From positions 28,059-92,058 of the forward strand of contig LKPX01000002.1 in assembly GCA_001443525.1 (NCBI GenBank): a stretch of 64,000 bases of DNA, in the 5' to 3' direction. Numbering within the stretch: the first letter of the stretch is position 1; each line of letters opens with the position of its first letter. Made by a program: the position numbers and the translations under genes. Shown here one piece after another: positions 27,385-36,007 of this stretch. The notes below the pieces were generated by a model. It was not told where the DNA came from. It searched no databases and worked only from the letters and a program-made list of their open reading frames with translations. The DNA is from Desulfobacteraceae bacterium RAAP-1 (lineage in GTDB: Bacteria > Desulfobacterota > Desulfobacteria > Desulfobacterales > Desulfatirhabdiaceae).

Positions 27385-27560
27385 AATAACGTACAGGCGC
27401 CGCATTTGGCTGTAAAAAGGGAATACGGTGAAAATCCGTAACGTTGGACCGGCGCTGTCAGCAGGGACCGACATCATACGACTGCCACTGCCCCCCTTTC
27501 TGGGAGCGGGAAGGCGTGATGAAGGGATGATCTGCAAGTCAGAAGACCTGCCTGGACGCA
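27385..27560 (+). promoter_or_regulatory. Cobalamin (adenosylcobalamin-type) riboswitch
   Basis: The conserved elements occur in order: AAAAAGGGAA at 27414-27423, GGTGAAAATCC at 27427-27437, GCGCTGTCAG near 27452, TGCCACTG at 27483-27490, GGGAAGGC at 27508-27515 and the B12 box AAGTCAGAAGACCTGCC at 27536-27552. CAGGC (27394-27398) can pair with GCCTG (27550-27554) as the closing stem. A terminator follows 30 bases later, so the switch probably acts by transcription termination when cobamide is abundant. The controlled gene encodes a ThiC-family protein. Confidence 0.93.
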
Positions 27561-27586
27561 TATACCGGATCATGATGTCCACCCAT

Positions 27587-27627
27587 GCCGTGTCGCGGAA
27601 ATATTTGCCGCGGCGCGGCTTTTTTTT
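27587..27627 (+). terminator. Riboswitch expression-platform terminator
   Basis: GCCGTGTCGCGG / CCGCGGCGCGGC (12 bp, two G-U pairs) with loop AAATATTTG, then eight T. It lies between the cobalamin riboswitch and the ThiC-family start codon. Confidence 0.9.
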
Positions 27628-27653
27628 GGTCCGAAACCATGTGGAGAACCGTA

Positions 27654-28967
27654 ATGAAAACACAGATTGAACTGGCAAGAGACAATGTCATCACCCCTCA
27701 GATGCGGCAAGTGGCCTCGGACGAAGGCTTCGATCCGGAAACCATTCGGGCTTATATGGCCTCCGGAGAAATCGTCATCCCCTGCAACATAAACCGCCCG
27801 AACCAAAAAGTGGTCGGTATCGGACGGGGGCTTCGCACCAAAGTCAACGCATCTATCGGCACATCCTCCGATATCGTGGATGTCGCCCTTGAAATCAGAA
27901 AAGCGAAGATCGCGGAGGCCGAAGGCGCCGACACCCTTATGGAGCTTTCCACCGGCGGGAATCTGAACGTAATCCGGCAAAAAATTCTGGATGCCTGCAC
28001 CCTGCCGGTCGGCAACGTTCCTTTGTATCAGGCATTTTGTGAAGCTTCCCGGAAGTATAAAAATCCCAACCGTCTGGATCCGGAGTATCTGTTTGATCTG
28101 ATTGAACAACAGCTTTCAGACGGCATGTCGTTCATGGCCATTCACTGCGGCATCAACCGCTTCAGCATCGAAAGGCTCCGTAAACAGGGGTATCGCTACG
28201 GCGGTCTGGTGTCCAAGGGCGGCACGTTCATGGTATCCTGGATGGAATTCAACGATAAGGAAAATCCGCTCTATGAGCAGTTTGACCGGGTATGCGGCCT
28301 CATGAAAAAATATGATGCGGTGCTGTCTCTGGGAAACGGCATTCGCGCCGGAGCTATTCACGACAGTCATGACAGGGCGCAGATGGCGGAGATGATCATG
28401 AACTGTGAACTGGCGGAACTGGGCAGAGAAGCCGGCTGCCAGATGATGGTCGAAGGTCCCGGCCATGTGCCGCTGGATGAAATCGAAGCCAACATCATTA
28501 TCGAAAAGCGCATGAGCGGCAACGCTCCGTATTATGTGCTGGGGCCGCTTCCGGCGGATACCGGCGCAGGCTACGACCATATCACCGCGGCCATCGGCGC
28601 CGCCAGTTCCGCCCGATACGGCGCGGATCTGATCTGCTACATCACGCCCGCGGAACATCTGGCGCTTCCCAATGAAAACGATGTCCGGGAAGGTGTCCGG
28701 TGTACCCGTCTGGCCGCCCGGATCGGCGATATCGCCAAATATCCGGAACGCCGTGACGCGGAGAAAAAGGTCGCCCTGGCGCGGCGGGATACCCGATGGG
28801 AAGATCATTTCAACGGACTGATGTTTCCGGAAAGCGCCAGAGCCATTCGCGCCGACCGGATTCCGGAAAACCATCAGACCTGCACCATGTGCGGAGATTT
28901 CTGTGCGATGGAAAGAGGACTGACCCTGTTCGCCAACGATATCAAAGGTGACAAGGCAGGCGTATAA
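27654..28967 (+). CDS. bzaF: ThiC-family radical SAM enzyme, probably 5-hydroxybenzimidazole synthase (BzaF)
   Basis: ThiC converts aminoimidazole ribotide (AIR) to the thiamin pyrimidine; its paralogue BzaF converts AIR to 5-hydroxybenzimidazole, a cobamide lower ligand. The 437-residue protein has the ThiC core (NASIGTSSDIVDVALEI, MVEGPGHVPLDEIEANI, YITPAEHLALPN) and the C-terminal cluster motif C410-x2-C413-x3-C417. It lacks the long N-terminal domain of enteric ThiC. The upstream switch is a cobalamin riboswitch, not a TPP one, which argues for BzaF. Thiamin synthesis stays possible. The start ATG at 27654 has GGAG 7 bases upstream. Confidence 0.75.
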   Translation: MKTQIELARDNVITPQMRQVASDEGFDPETIRAYMASGEIVIPCNINRPNQKVVGIGRGLRTKVNASIGTSSDIVDVALEIRKAKIAEAEGADTLMELSTGGNLNVIRQKILDACTLPVGNVPLYQAFCEASRKYKNPNRLDPEYLFDLIEQQLSDGMSFMAIHCGINRFSIERLRKQGYRYGGLVSKGGTFMVSWMEFNDKENPLYEQFDRVCGLMKKYDAVLSLGNGIRAGAIHDSHDRAQMAEMIMNCELAELGREAGCQMMVEGPGHVPLDEIEANIIIEKRMSGNAPYYVLGPLPADTGAGYDHITAAIGAASSARYGADLICYITPAEHLALPNENDVREGVRCTRLAARIGDIAKYPERRDAEKKVALARRDTRWEDHFNGLMFPESARAIRADRIPENHQTCTMCGDFCAMERGLTLFANDIKGDKAGV

Positions 28968-28972
28968 CGCGA

Positions 28973-29018
28973 CGGAAAGCCGCACGGAGCTGATGAAGCG
29001 GGCGGCTTTCCGTTTTTT
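28973..29018 (+). terminator. Terminator after the ThiC/BzaF gene
   Basis: Perfect 11-bp stem CGGAAAGCCGC / GCGGCTTTCCG followed by six T. It makes the riboswitch transcript monocistronic. Confidence 0.93.
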
Positions 29019-29053
29019 GACGATGACGTTGCCATAAACAAGGACAGGCATCG

Positions 29054-30226
29054 ATGTTTTCTTCACGGTTCGACTGGCAACAGTCCACCAACCGCATTAC
29101 AATGATGCTGGAGGCTGTCCGGCGCTCCGGGGCCGAACTGCTCGATTTGACGGAAACCAATCCGACGGCGGCAGGCTTTATCTATGACGCCGACGGCATT
29201 CGGGCAGCCATGTCACGGCCGGAGATTCTGGAATATCATCCTCATCCCAGAGGCGTACTTTCTGCCCGTGAAGCGGTGACGGCCTATTATCAGCGGCACG
29301 CAAAATCCATTGATGCGGATTCGGTTTTTCTGACTTCCAGCACCAGTGAATCGTATGCCTGTCTGTTCAAATTGCTCTGTAACCCAGAGGATGTCGTTCT
29401 GACGCCGCAGCCCAGTTATCCGCTCTTCGACTTTCTGGCGGCGCTCGAATCGGTGGCGCTCACGCCCTACCGTCTGCGCTGTGACCCGAACGCCGGGTGG
29501 CGCATCGATCTGGAGCATCTTCGGTCGCTGGTTACATCCAGAACCCGCGCCGTGATTCTGGTGAACCCGAATAACCCGACCGGTTCGTATGTCACGCCGC
29601 AGGAGCTCCAGACAATCACTGCATGGTGCCGTCAGTTCGATCTGGCGCTGATCGTGGATGAGGTCTTTCTTGACTATACATCAGCAGATGCCGGCGCCGC
29701 GGTTTCCACAGCAGGAAATAAGGACGCCCTGACCTTTACGCTGTCCGGAATTTCCAAGATTCTGGGGCTTCCGCAAATGAAACTGGGATGGATACAGGTG
29801 AGCGGACCGGAGAATATCTGCCAGACAGCTTGCCGTCACCTGGAAGTGATTACGGATACCTACCTGTCGGTATCCACACCGGTGCAGGCGGCGCTTCCCG
29901 ATCTTCTGGCGCAGCAGAGTGCTTTTCAGCGCCAGGTGACGGCGCGGCTCGAGTCCAATTTCAGTTGCCTGAACAGCGCCTGTGCATCCATCGACGATTG
30001 CCGGGTTTTTCGCAGGGAGGGCGGATGGTATGCCATTGTGGAAATGCAGAACGGCGTTTCCGACGAGGATATGGTCTGTCATTTGCTGGAAGCAGACCAT
30101 GTTCTGGTGCATCCTGGATATTATTATGATATTTCTGAAGAGGGCTGTCTGGTGGTCAGTCTGCTAACCCGGCCGGATGTGTTTACCGCCGGAATCGGCA
30201 GACTGGCGATGCGTCTGAAATCCTGA
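29054..30226 (+). CDS. Class I/II PLP-dependent aminotransferase
   Basis: A 390-residue fold-type I aminotransferase. Visible are the N-terminal TETNPTAAG, the cofactor-binding STSESYACLFKLL segment, VNPNNPTGSYV, the PLP Asp region LIVDEVFLDYT and the Schiff-base Lys in SGISKILGLPQMKLGWI. The substrate cannot be read from sequence. The order of motifs is that of aspartate/alanine-type enzymes rather than a clear CobD or HisC. AGGA precedes the ATG at 29054. A terminator separates it from the ThiC/BzaF gene, so shared B12 control is unlikely. It converges on smc. Confidence 0.88.
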   Translation: MFSSRFDWQQSTNRITMMLEAVRRSGAELLDLTETNPTAAGFIYDADGIRAAMSRPEILEYHPHPRGVLSAREAVTAYYQRHAKSIDADSVFLTSSTSESYACLFKLLCNPEDVVLTPQPSYPLFDFLAALESVALTPYRLRCDPNAGWRIDLEHLRSLVTSRTRAVILVNPNNPTGSYVTPQELQTITAWCRQFDLALIVDEVFLDYTSADAGAAVSTAGNKDALTFTLSGISKILGLPQMKLGWIQVSGPENICQTACRHLEVITDTYLSVSTPVQAALPDLLAQQSAFQRQVTARLESNFSCLNSACASIDDCRVFRREGGWYAIVEMQNGVSDEDMVCHLLEADHVLVHPGYYYDISEEGCLVVSLLTRPDVFTAGIGRLAMRLKS

Positions 30227-30247
30227 CTTTTGATGAAGCCGTCAGAT

Positions 30248-33200
30248 TCACAACGCCGCCATGTTGACGGAAACCACCTTGGAGACGCCTTTTTGCTCCA
30301 TTGTAATGCCTAAAAGAGTATCGGCAAATTCCATACTGTGCTTGTTGTGCGTGATCATGACGATCTGGGAGTTCTCGCCGATTAGTTTCAGCAGACGGTT
30401 AAACCGGAAAACATTGGATTCATCCAGGGGCGCATCTATCTCGTCCATCAAACAGAACGCCGCGGGTTTGATCAAAAAAATAGAAAATATGAAGGCGATG
30501 CCGGAAAGCGTCTTCTCGCCGCCGGAAAGCAGGCTGATCCGCGTCAGTTTTTTCCCCGGAGGCTGAATCATGAATTCAACGCCGGTCTCAAGCGGCTTTT
30601 CCGGTTCGGTCAATATCAACCGGGCGCTGCCGCCCTCGAAGAGACGGGAGAACACATCCTGGATTTTTTCGTTAATGGCCTGAAATGTCTCCATGAAACG
30701 CTCCTGCGTGATCCGGTTGATTTTACGGATCAGTTTGTGCAGATCGTCTTCGGCCTTTACCATATCCTGACGCTGGGTCTCCAGAAAATCGTGGCGGGAC
30801 TTCAGAGCTTCATATTCAGCGGTGGACTCCAGATTCACATCGCCCAGCCTGGCGATTTTCATGCGATAACGCGCCAGTTCCGTCTCCATTTCCACCGCTG
30901 ACATCCCGTTGTTTTCATCTGCGGACGCATCGGCTTCCTGCTGAATCTCCGGTATGGATTTATGGCAAATTCCTGTCAGATGTTCGCCGATCTGCTCCTT
31001 TTTCAGGAGTAACTGGGAAAGTTCGGGTTCCAGACGCCGGATTTGCTGCAACACGGCATCCCGCTGGCGGTGAATATCGCCAATATTGTCTTCAGCCTCT
31101 TTGAGCTGGCGGTCGGTTTCGGCATACGCGGTCTGCTCAGTGTCGAGCTCCTGGATGAGGGCGTCGATCCGCCTGCGAAGTTCGTCAAGCTGCCGGACGC
31201 CGGTTTCCGCTTTTCGGGTGAATTCGGCAATTTTGCGGCGTTTGGCGGCCACATCGTCGTCAATATCGGAAATACGGCGCAGCCCGTCCTGCCTGAACTC
31301 TCTCAGGCGTTTCAACGCGCTGGCGTTATTGTCGGATTGCGCCTTACCGGTGGTCATCCGGAGCTGAAGATCCATTTCCTCCTGACGCACGTGCGCCATT
31401 TCCCGGGAAAGCTGTTCCATCGTGGTGGACAGGCCGGTGATGGCCGCCCGAACCGAGGTCATATCTTCCCGGATTCGGACCAGCGCCGCATTATCCCGGA
31501 CAATGGCGTCATCCATATCTGCTTCCTCGCCGGAAAGCTGTTCCTGCTCCAGCTCTGCCAGCTCCAGACGTTTTTGGGCCTGCTTGAGCTTTTCCGCAGC
31601 CTTGAAGAGCTGCTTTTCCATCTGAAGCTCTTCCTGTACCAGTTCGTGTTGCTGGGCAAGCATTTTCTGAAGGCGGGTTTCCATCTCCCGTACCCTGACC
31701 TCCATATCTGTCTGCGTTTTTCGGGCGGATTCAATCTGTTCGATAATGCGATCGAGCGCTGCTTCCGTGTCCGCCAGCTCTTTTTTTCTGGACAGGATGC
31801 CGGAAGAATTCTGCGGACTGCCGCCAATCAGGATTCCCTTATCCGACACCATCTGCCCGTCCAGCGTTACTACCGGATGCCCGGTATGAAACTTTGCTTG
31901 AATACGCAATACGTTCTCCAGAGTATCCGTAACGCCGATATCTTTCAGCAGCATGGCAGCTACAGCATCATATCCCGGCGTCACCCGGACATGATGCAGC
32001 AACCCGCCAGGCTCCGCATCTGCCGCAGCACATGCCGCCGCCCGGTTTTGAACGACAGATAAGGGGATGCAGCCGCACCGGCCCGCCTGCCGGGAACGCA
32101 GCCAGGAGATGACGCGAAGTCCTGTTTCCGGGGTATCCACCAGCAGATATTGCAGCGATTCGCCCAGCACACTTTCAAGTGCGGTTTCATAAGACGGCTC
32201 CGGATCCAGAATTTCGGCGACCAGTCCGGAAACTCCCGACAACTCCGGGTCTGATTCCGGTTTTCGCACCTGCTGCATGACGGTGCGGACACCGGAATGA
32301 TATCCTTCGAAATTATCCGCCATCTTCTTAAGGGCGTTTAATCGGGATGCGGTTCCGGCTTTTTCCATGTTCAGGGTCTGTGTCTGCCTGACCTGCTGCC
32401 CCAGCGCGCCGGCCGCAGCGTCCAGCGCCTGTTTCTGTGTCTGAATGTCCGAGGACAGCCGCGCCATATCCTCCTGAAGGTTCGTCAGCTCGTTTCTGGA
32501 CTCCGCTTCGGCTTTTTCATTCTCGGAAACTTCCCGCGTCGCGGTATATACATCTTCATCCACCCGCTTGAGACGCCTTCTCAGCGCATCCCGGCTGGAT
32601 GACGCATGTTCACATACATGCTGGTATCTGGCTTCCTGCCCGGACAAGTCCATTAACCTGGCATTGAGCGTATCGCGATTTTTTTCGGTGTCTTTCAATC
32701 TGGACTGCGTTTCCCGCGAGCCGGCGGCAACCGCTTTCAGCGCTTCGGATGCTTTTTGGATGTCTTCCTGAAGAAGTTGCTGCTGCACCTCGATGCCAGA
32801 AATTTCATCGGCGATCTTTGCTGTTTGGGATTCAAGATCGCTTCGCGCGCCGTCCAGCACCGTACATTCTTCCGTAAGGCGGGATATGTCGGTTTTCAGG
32901 TGAGCGACATCATTTTCAAGCCGGTCTGCCTGACGGTGACACTCCTGCTTCCGGTTCTGGCTGTCCGTGATTTTCTGGTTGAGCTGAAGATGGGTGAGCC
33001 GGATAGACGCCACCACGGCTTCCAGTTGGGCGGAACGGGACTGATGACCGGCGTCCTGGTCGTTGAGGCCCTCAAGAAAGGCTTTTTTCTGTTGAATCTC
33101 TGTCTGAAGTTCCTGATAGCGGGAGAGATTCAGCAGAATATCCAGTTGCTGAATTTTTTTCTGATATTCGCGATAGACTTCCGCTTTTTGGGCCTGACGT

Positions 33201-33826
33201 TCGAGCGATACCATCTGATGCTGAATTTCAGTGATGATATCCGTCAGGCGCAGCAGATTCTGCTCCGTGCCTTCGAGCTTTCGGAGGGCCTCGATCTTAC
33301 TGGCCTTATAGCGGGTGATACCGGCGGCTTCCTCGATATACCAGCGTCGTTCTTCGGGCCCGGCTTCAGTGATGGCGCCGATATTTCCCTGCTGGATCAG
33401 AGCATAGGATTTGGCGCCCATACCGCTTCCCATGAAAACCTGATGAATGTCCTTGAGACGGCACGGCTGCCGGTTGATGAGGTAGGCGCTTTCTCCGGAA
33501 CGGTACAGACGCCGGGTCAGCATGATTTCAGAAAATTCCCGGAGGGGCTCTGGTGCGGAGTCATTGTCGTTGATCAGGGTCAGGGAGACTTCCGCCATGT
33601 TCAGGGACGATTTTCCGGAGCTGCCGGCAAAAATGACGTCTTCCATCGACTTGCCCCGCAGTTGCCGGACGCTTTGTTCGCCCATCACCCATCGGAGCGC
33701 ATCCATGACATTGCTTTTTCCGCAGCCGTTCGGGCCGACAATGGCCAGTATGCCGGGGGGAAAGTGAATGGCCGTTTTCTCGTGAAACGATTTGAATCCG
33801 GAAATTTCCAGTTTTTTAAGCTTCAT
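30248..33826 (-). CDS. smc: Chromosome partition protein SMC
   Basis: ATPase of the condensin complex that organises and segregates the chromosome. The 1192-residue protein starts MKLKKLEISGFKSF and has Walker A GPNGCGKSN near residue 32. Long coiled coils follow, with a hinge near the centre (GVSGLVAEILDPEPSYE... VTLDGQMVSDKG). At the C terminus are the signature LLSGGEKTL and Walker B CLMDEIDAPLDESN. The start is the ATG overlapping the stop of the upstream glycosyltransferase gene as ATGA. No scpA or scpB is in the window. Confidence 0.97.
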   Translation of the reverse strand: MKLKKLEISGFKSFHEKTAIHFPPGILAIVGPNGCGKSNVMDALRWVMGEQSVRQLRGKSMEDVIFAGSSGKSSLNMAEVSLTLINDNDSAPEPLREFSEIMLTRRLYRSGESAYLINRQPCRLKDIHQVFMGSGMGAKSYALIQQGNIGAITEAGPEERRWYIEEAAGITRYKASKIEALRKLEGTEQNLLRLTDIITEIQHQMVSLERQAQKAEVYREYQKKIQQLDILLNLSRYQELQTEIQQKKAFLEGLNDQDAGHQSRSAQLEAVVASIRLTHLQLNQKITDSQNRKQECHRQADRLENDVAHLKTDISRLTEECTVLDGARSDLESQTAKIADEISGIEVQQQLLQEDIQKASEALKAVAAGSRETQSRLKDTEKNRDTLNARLMDLSGQEARYQHVCEHASSSRDALRRRLKRVDEDVYTATREVSENEKAEAESRNELTNLQEDMARLSSDIQTQKQALDAAAGALGQQVRQTQTLNMEKAGTASRLNALKKMADNFEGYHSGVRTVMQQVRKPESDPELSGVSGLVAEILDPEPSYETALESVLGESLQYLLVDTPETGLRVISWLRSRQAGRCGCIPLSVVQNRAAACAAADAEPGGLLHHVRVTPGYDAVAAMLLKDIGVTDTLENVLRIQAKFHTGHPVVTLDGQMVSDKGILIGGSPQNSSGILSRKKELADTEAALDRIIEQIESARKTQTDMEVRVREMETRLQKMLAQQHELVQEELQMEKQLFKAAEKLKQAQKRLELAELEQEQLSGEEADMDDAIVRDNAALVRIREDMTSVRAAITGLSTTMEQLSREMAHVRQEEMDLQLRMTTGKAQSDNNASALKRLREFRQDGLRRISDIDDDVAAKRRKIAEFTRKAETGVRQLDELRRRIDALIQELDTEQTAYAETDRQLKEAEDNIGDIHRQRDAVLQQIRRLEPELSQLLLKKEQIGEHLTGICHKSIPEIQQEADASADENNGMSAVEMETELARYRMKIARLGDVNLESTAEYEALKSRHDFLETQRQDMVKAEDDLHKLIRKINRITQERFMETFQAINEKIQDVFSRLFEGGSARLILTEPEKPLETGVEFMIQPPGKKLTRISLLSGGEKTLSGIAFIFSIFLIKPAAFCLMDEIDAPLDESNVFRFNRLLKLIGENSQIVMITHNKHSMEFADTLLGITMEQKGVSKVVSVNMAAL

Positions 33827-34908
33827 ACAAGGGTACGATGCGCATGTTCCGGCAAAAGCGCCGCACACTTCGTCAGCACGTCGCCCATAACGGCCATGCG
33901 CCTTTCGTTCAGCGTCATGGAGGATATTCTGGCCTGTCTGCCGATCTCTTCAGCGGTTTCCGGATGCTCCCACAAATACAGGATTTGCGTTTTCAGATTC
34001 CGGATGTCACCCGCGGAATAAAATATGGCCGTCCGCCGGTGAACCGCATATTCCCGGGTAGCCATATTTTCGGTGACGACAAGTGGTTTTGCGATCGCCA
34101 TCGTTTCCAGCATGCTGATCTGGCCGGCGGATATCCGGTAGTCTTTGAGCGGCAGCACAACCATGCGGCTGGATGAAATCCAGCGACGCATTTCCGTGTT
34201 GGAAGCATAGTCCCGGATCAGATGAACATGCTCCGGAACGGAAACTCGCGGACAGTATCCGCGGGATAAAATATACGTCTGAATCCCCAGCGGCGTAACG
34301 GCCTGAACCAGCGTATCAAAATCCCGGTCGCTTTTACCGAAAGCAAAAATATAATCCGCTCCGGGATGCGCCGGTTCCGTAAAGCTGGCAGGGGATTCCG
34401 CCAGCGGCAAAAACCGGATCCGGCTGGGGGAAATGTTGAACATGCGGCTGTAAATAACTTCTTCCTCGGTGGATGTGGTGAAAAAATAGTCGATGCCGGG
34501 AATCGCCAGTTGCAGCAGATATACCTGAAGCCGGTAAAGCCAGCGGGTCTGCGTCAGGTCGATATGGAAATCCTGAATGATATGAATCGGCGGTTTTTCG
34601 ATGCGGAAGAACCTCTTCAGAAGGCCGTAACAGACCCCCAGCCGCATTTGCCAGGAAATGACGACATCAAAGCGCTTTCTTCGAAAAATCGCCATGACAG
34701 GCACATAAAATTCGGACAGATAACAGGACAGCGCAATAAGTTTGCCGGAAATCATCCGTTTGGGCAAAACCGGCTGCTGCACCGCAACATCCTGCACCCG
34801 TTGTCTGAGGGAATACAGAAGACGCCATTTTCCGTCTTCCCTCCAGTTGACCAGCATCAGGAGTTTCAACCGTGAATGGCCCCTGCCCGGCCGCTGTTCA
34901 TCTGCCAT
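33823..34908 (-). CDS. GT4-like glycosyltransferase
   Basis: A 361-residue GT-B fold protein. The N-terminal domain includes KLLMLVNWREDGKWRLLYSLRQR and a SWQMRLGVCYGL helix. The C-terminal half has the donor-site strings ADYIFAFGKSDRDFDTL, VVLPLKDYRISAGQISMLETMAIAKPLVVT and the closing helix region. This resembles family 4 enzymes acting on nucleotide sugars at the inner face of the membrane; donor and acceptor are unknown. The ATG at 34908 has GGAG 6 bases upstream and overlaps the ompA-like gene by 11 bases. Its stop overlaps smc. Confidence 0.85.
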   Translation of the reverse strand: MADEQRPGRGHSRLKLLMLVNWREDGKWRLLYSLRQRVQDVAVQQPVLPKRMISGKLIALSCYLSEFYVPVMAIFRRKRFDVVISWQMRLGVCYGLLKRFFRIEKPPIHIIQDFHIDLTQTRWLYRLQVYLLQLAIPGIDYFFTTSTEEEVIYSRMFNISPSRIRFLPLAESPASFTEPAHPGADYIFAFGKSDRDFDTLVQAVTPLGIQTYILSRGYCPRVSVPEHVHLIRDYASNTEMRRWISSSRMVVLPLKDYRISAGQISMLETMAIAKPLVVTENMATREYAVHRRTAIFYSAGDIRNLKTQILYLWEHPETAEEIGRQARISSMTLNERRMAVMGDVLTKCAALLPEHAHRTLV

Positions 34909-35914
34909 CGACAACTCCAAGCTCCGCTCTTCGGTTCATAGCACGGCCCTCCGGGGTTTTATTGTCAGCGATAGGCATGCGCTTGCCGTATCCCTTGACC
35001 TGAATTCTGGCGGATGCAATGCCTTTTTCGATCAGATAGCGCCGCACCGCATCGGCCCGTCGTTCCGAAAGCTTCTGGTTGTATTCATCCGAACCGAAAG
35101 CGTCCGTATGACCACTGACCATCAGCGGCATCCCCGGATGCGCTCTCAGATACGCCATATGCTGATCCAGCACCGGAACGTATATTTTCTTGATATTGTA
35201 CTTATCGAAATCGAAATGCACGATCGCCAGCCGGATAGGCCCGGTGATGGCGGCGCTGGTATCCGGCCCCGTCAGCGATGTTTGCTGAATCCGGTTGTTT
35301 TCGTTTTTAGACCGGTACAGTACCGTGCTGTAGAGCTTCTGATCAGGGTCCAGCCAGAACGCAATGCCTTCATCGTCCAGCACGTATTTATATTTCAATA
35401 TCCTGCCGGCGCTGTAAAACTCATACAGTTTTTTATTGCCCCGATATTGTAAAGGGAATTCTTCTTTCGTCCGGCCGGTCGGATCCACGCCATTTTCGGT
35501 TTCCGTGGCAGCCTTATTCTGAATCAGGGGCGAGGGCTGATAATTCAGTTTTTCGACAGACGCGTGAGTCCCGAATTCCCTTTCAATGTCTGAAAGATAA
35601 ATACCAACCGCCTTTGATGTTTTTCCGACGGTTCCCTGAAAGTCTCTTGAAAGATAGATTTGTTCCACCCGGCCTTCCTGGTTTAAAAATATGCTCAGCC
35701 CCAGATATTCATACTGGAGACACATTCCGTCGCTTTTGATGACATCCGGAGCGCCCAGTGTTTCGATGACATCTTTATGGGGCATATTCAGGCTGACAAG
35801 ATGGAGCGTATCCTCAAACTGGACGCTCATGGTCGTAATGGAATATCCAGGCACAGGGAATCCCCAGATGCATGCAGCGCACAGAATAACGGTCAGAATG
35901 CGAGATGTTTTCAT
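34898..35914 (-). CDS. OmpA-family outer-membrane/peptidoglycan protein
   Basis: A 338-residue exported protein: signal peptide about residues 1-25 (LTVILCAACIWGFPVPGYS), an N-terminal domain of unknown fold (about 30-215), then an OmpA C-terminal peptidoglycan-binding domain. The latter shows VHFDFDKYNIKKIYVPVLDQ, VSGHTDAFGSDEYNQKLSERRADAVRRYL and the GYGKRMPIADN and NRRAELG ends. It sits between glycosyltransferase genes, so a role in anchoring or exporting the product of this cluster is plausible (inference). Confidence 0.9.
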   Translation of the reverse strand: MKTSRILTVILCAACIWGFPVPGYSITTMSVQFEDTLHLVSLNMPHKDVIETLGAPDVIKSDGMCLQYEYLGLSIFLNQEGRVEQIYLSRDFQGTVGKTSKAVGIYLSDIEREFGTHASVEKLNYQPSPLIQNKAATETENGVDPTGRTKEEFPLQYRGNKKLYEFYSAGRILKYKYVLDDEGIAFWLDPDQKLYSTVLYRSKNENNRIQQTSLTGPDTSAAITGPIRLAIVHFDFDKYNIKKIYVPVLDQHMAYLRAHPGMPLMVSGHTDAFGSDEYNQKLSERRADAVRRYLIEKGIASARIQVKGYGKRMPIADNKTPEGRAMNRRAELGVVDGR

Positions 35915-36007
35915 AGGATAAACTCCTTTGAGATGGTTTTTTTGCAGCGTTTTTCTTTAACGCCCCATCCCGGTTTAAAAAAGAGCTGGGTAGGGGATGT
36001 CATGAGA

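Noticed and set aside
27300..27653. TPP riboswitch upstream of the ThiC-family gene
   Set aside because: The CTGAGA and ACC-TGATCTGGATAATGCC type elements are absent; the conserved blocks match the cobalamin class instead.
27224..27678. Short open frames on both strands over the riboswitch
   Set aside because: They cross the riboswitch and terminator, lack ribosome sites and encode no recognisable protein.
32756..34021. Long plus-strand open frame of about 420 codons
   Set aside because: Antisense to smc and the neighbouring glycosyltransferase, both of which have full motif sets; no ribosome site or domain.
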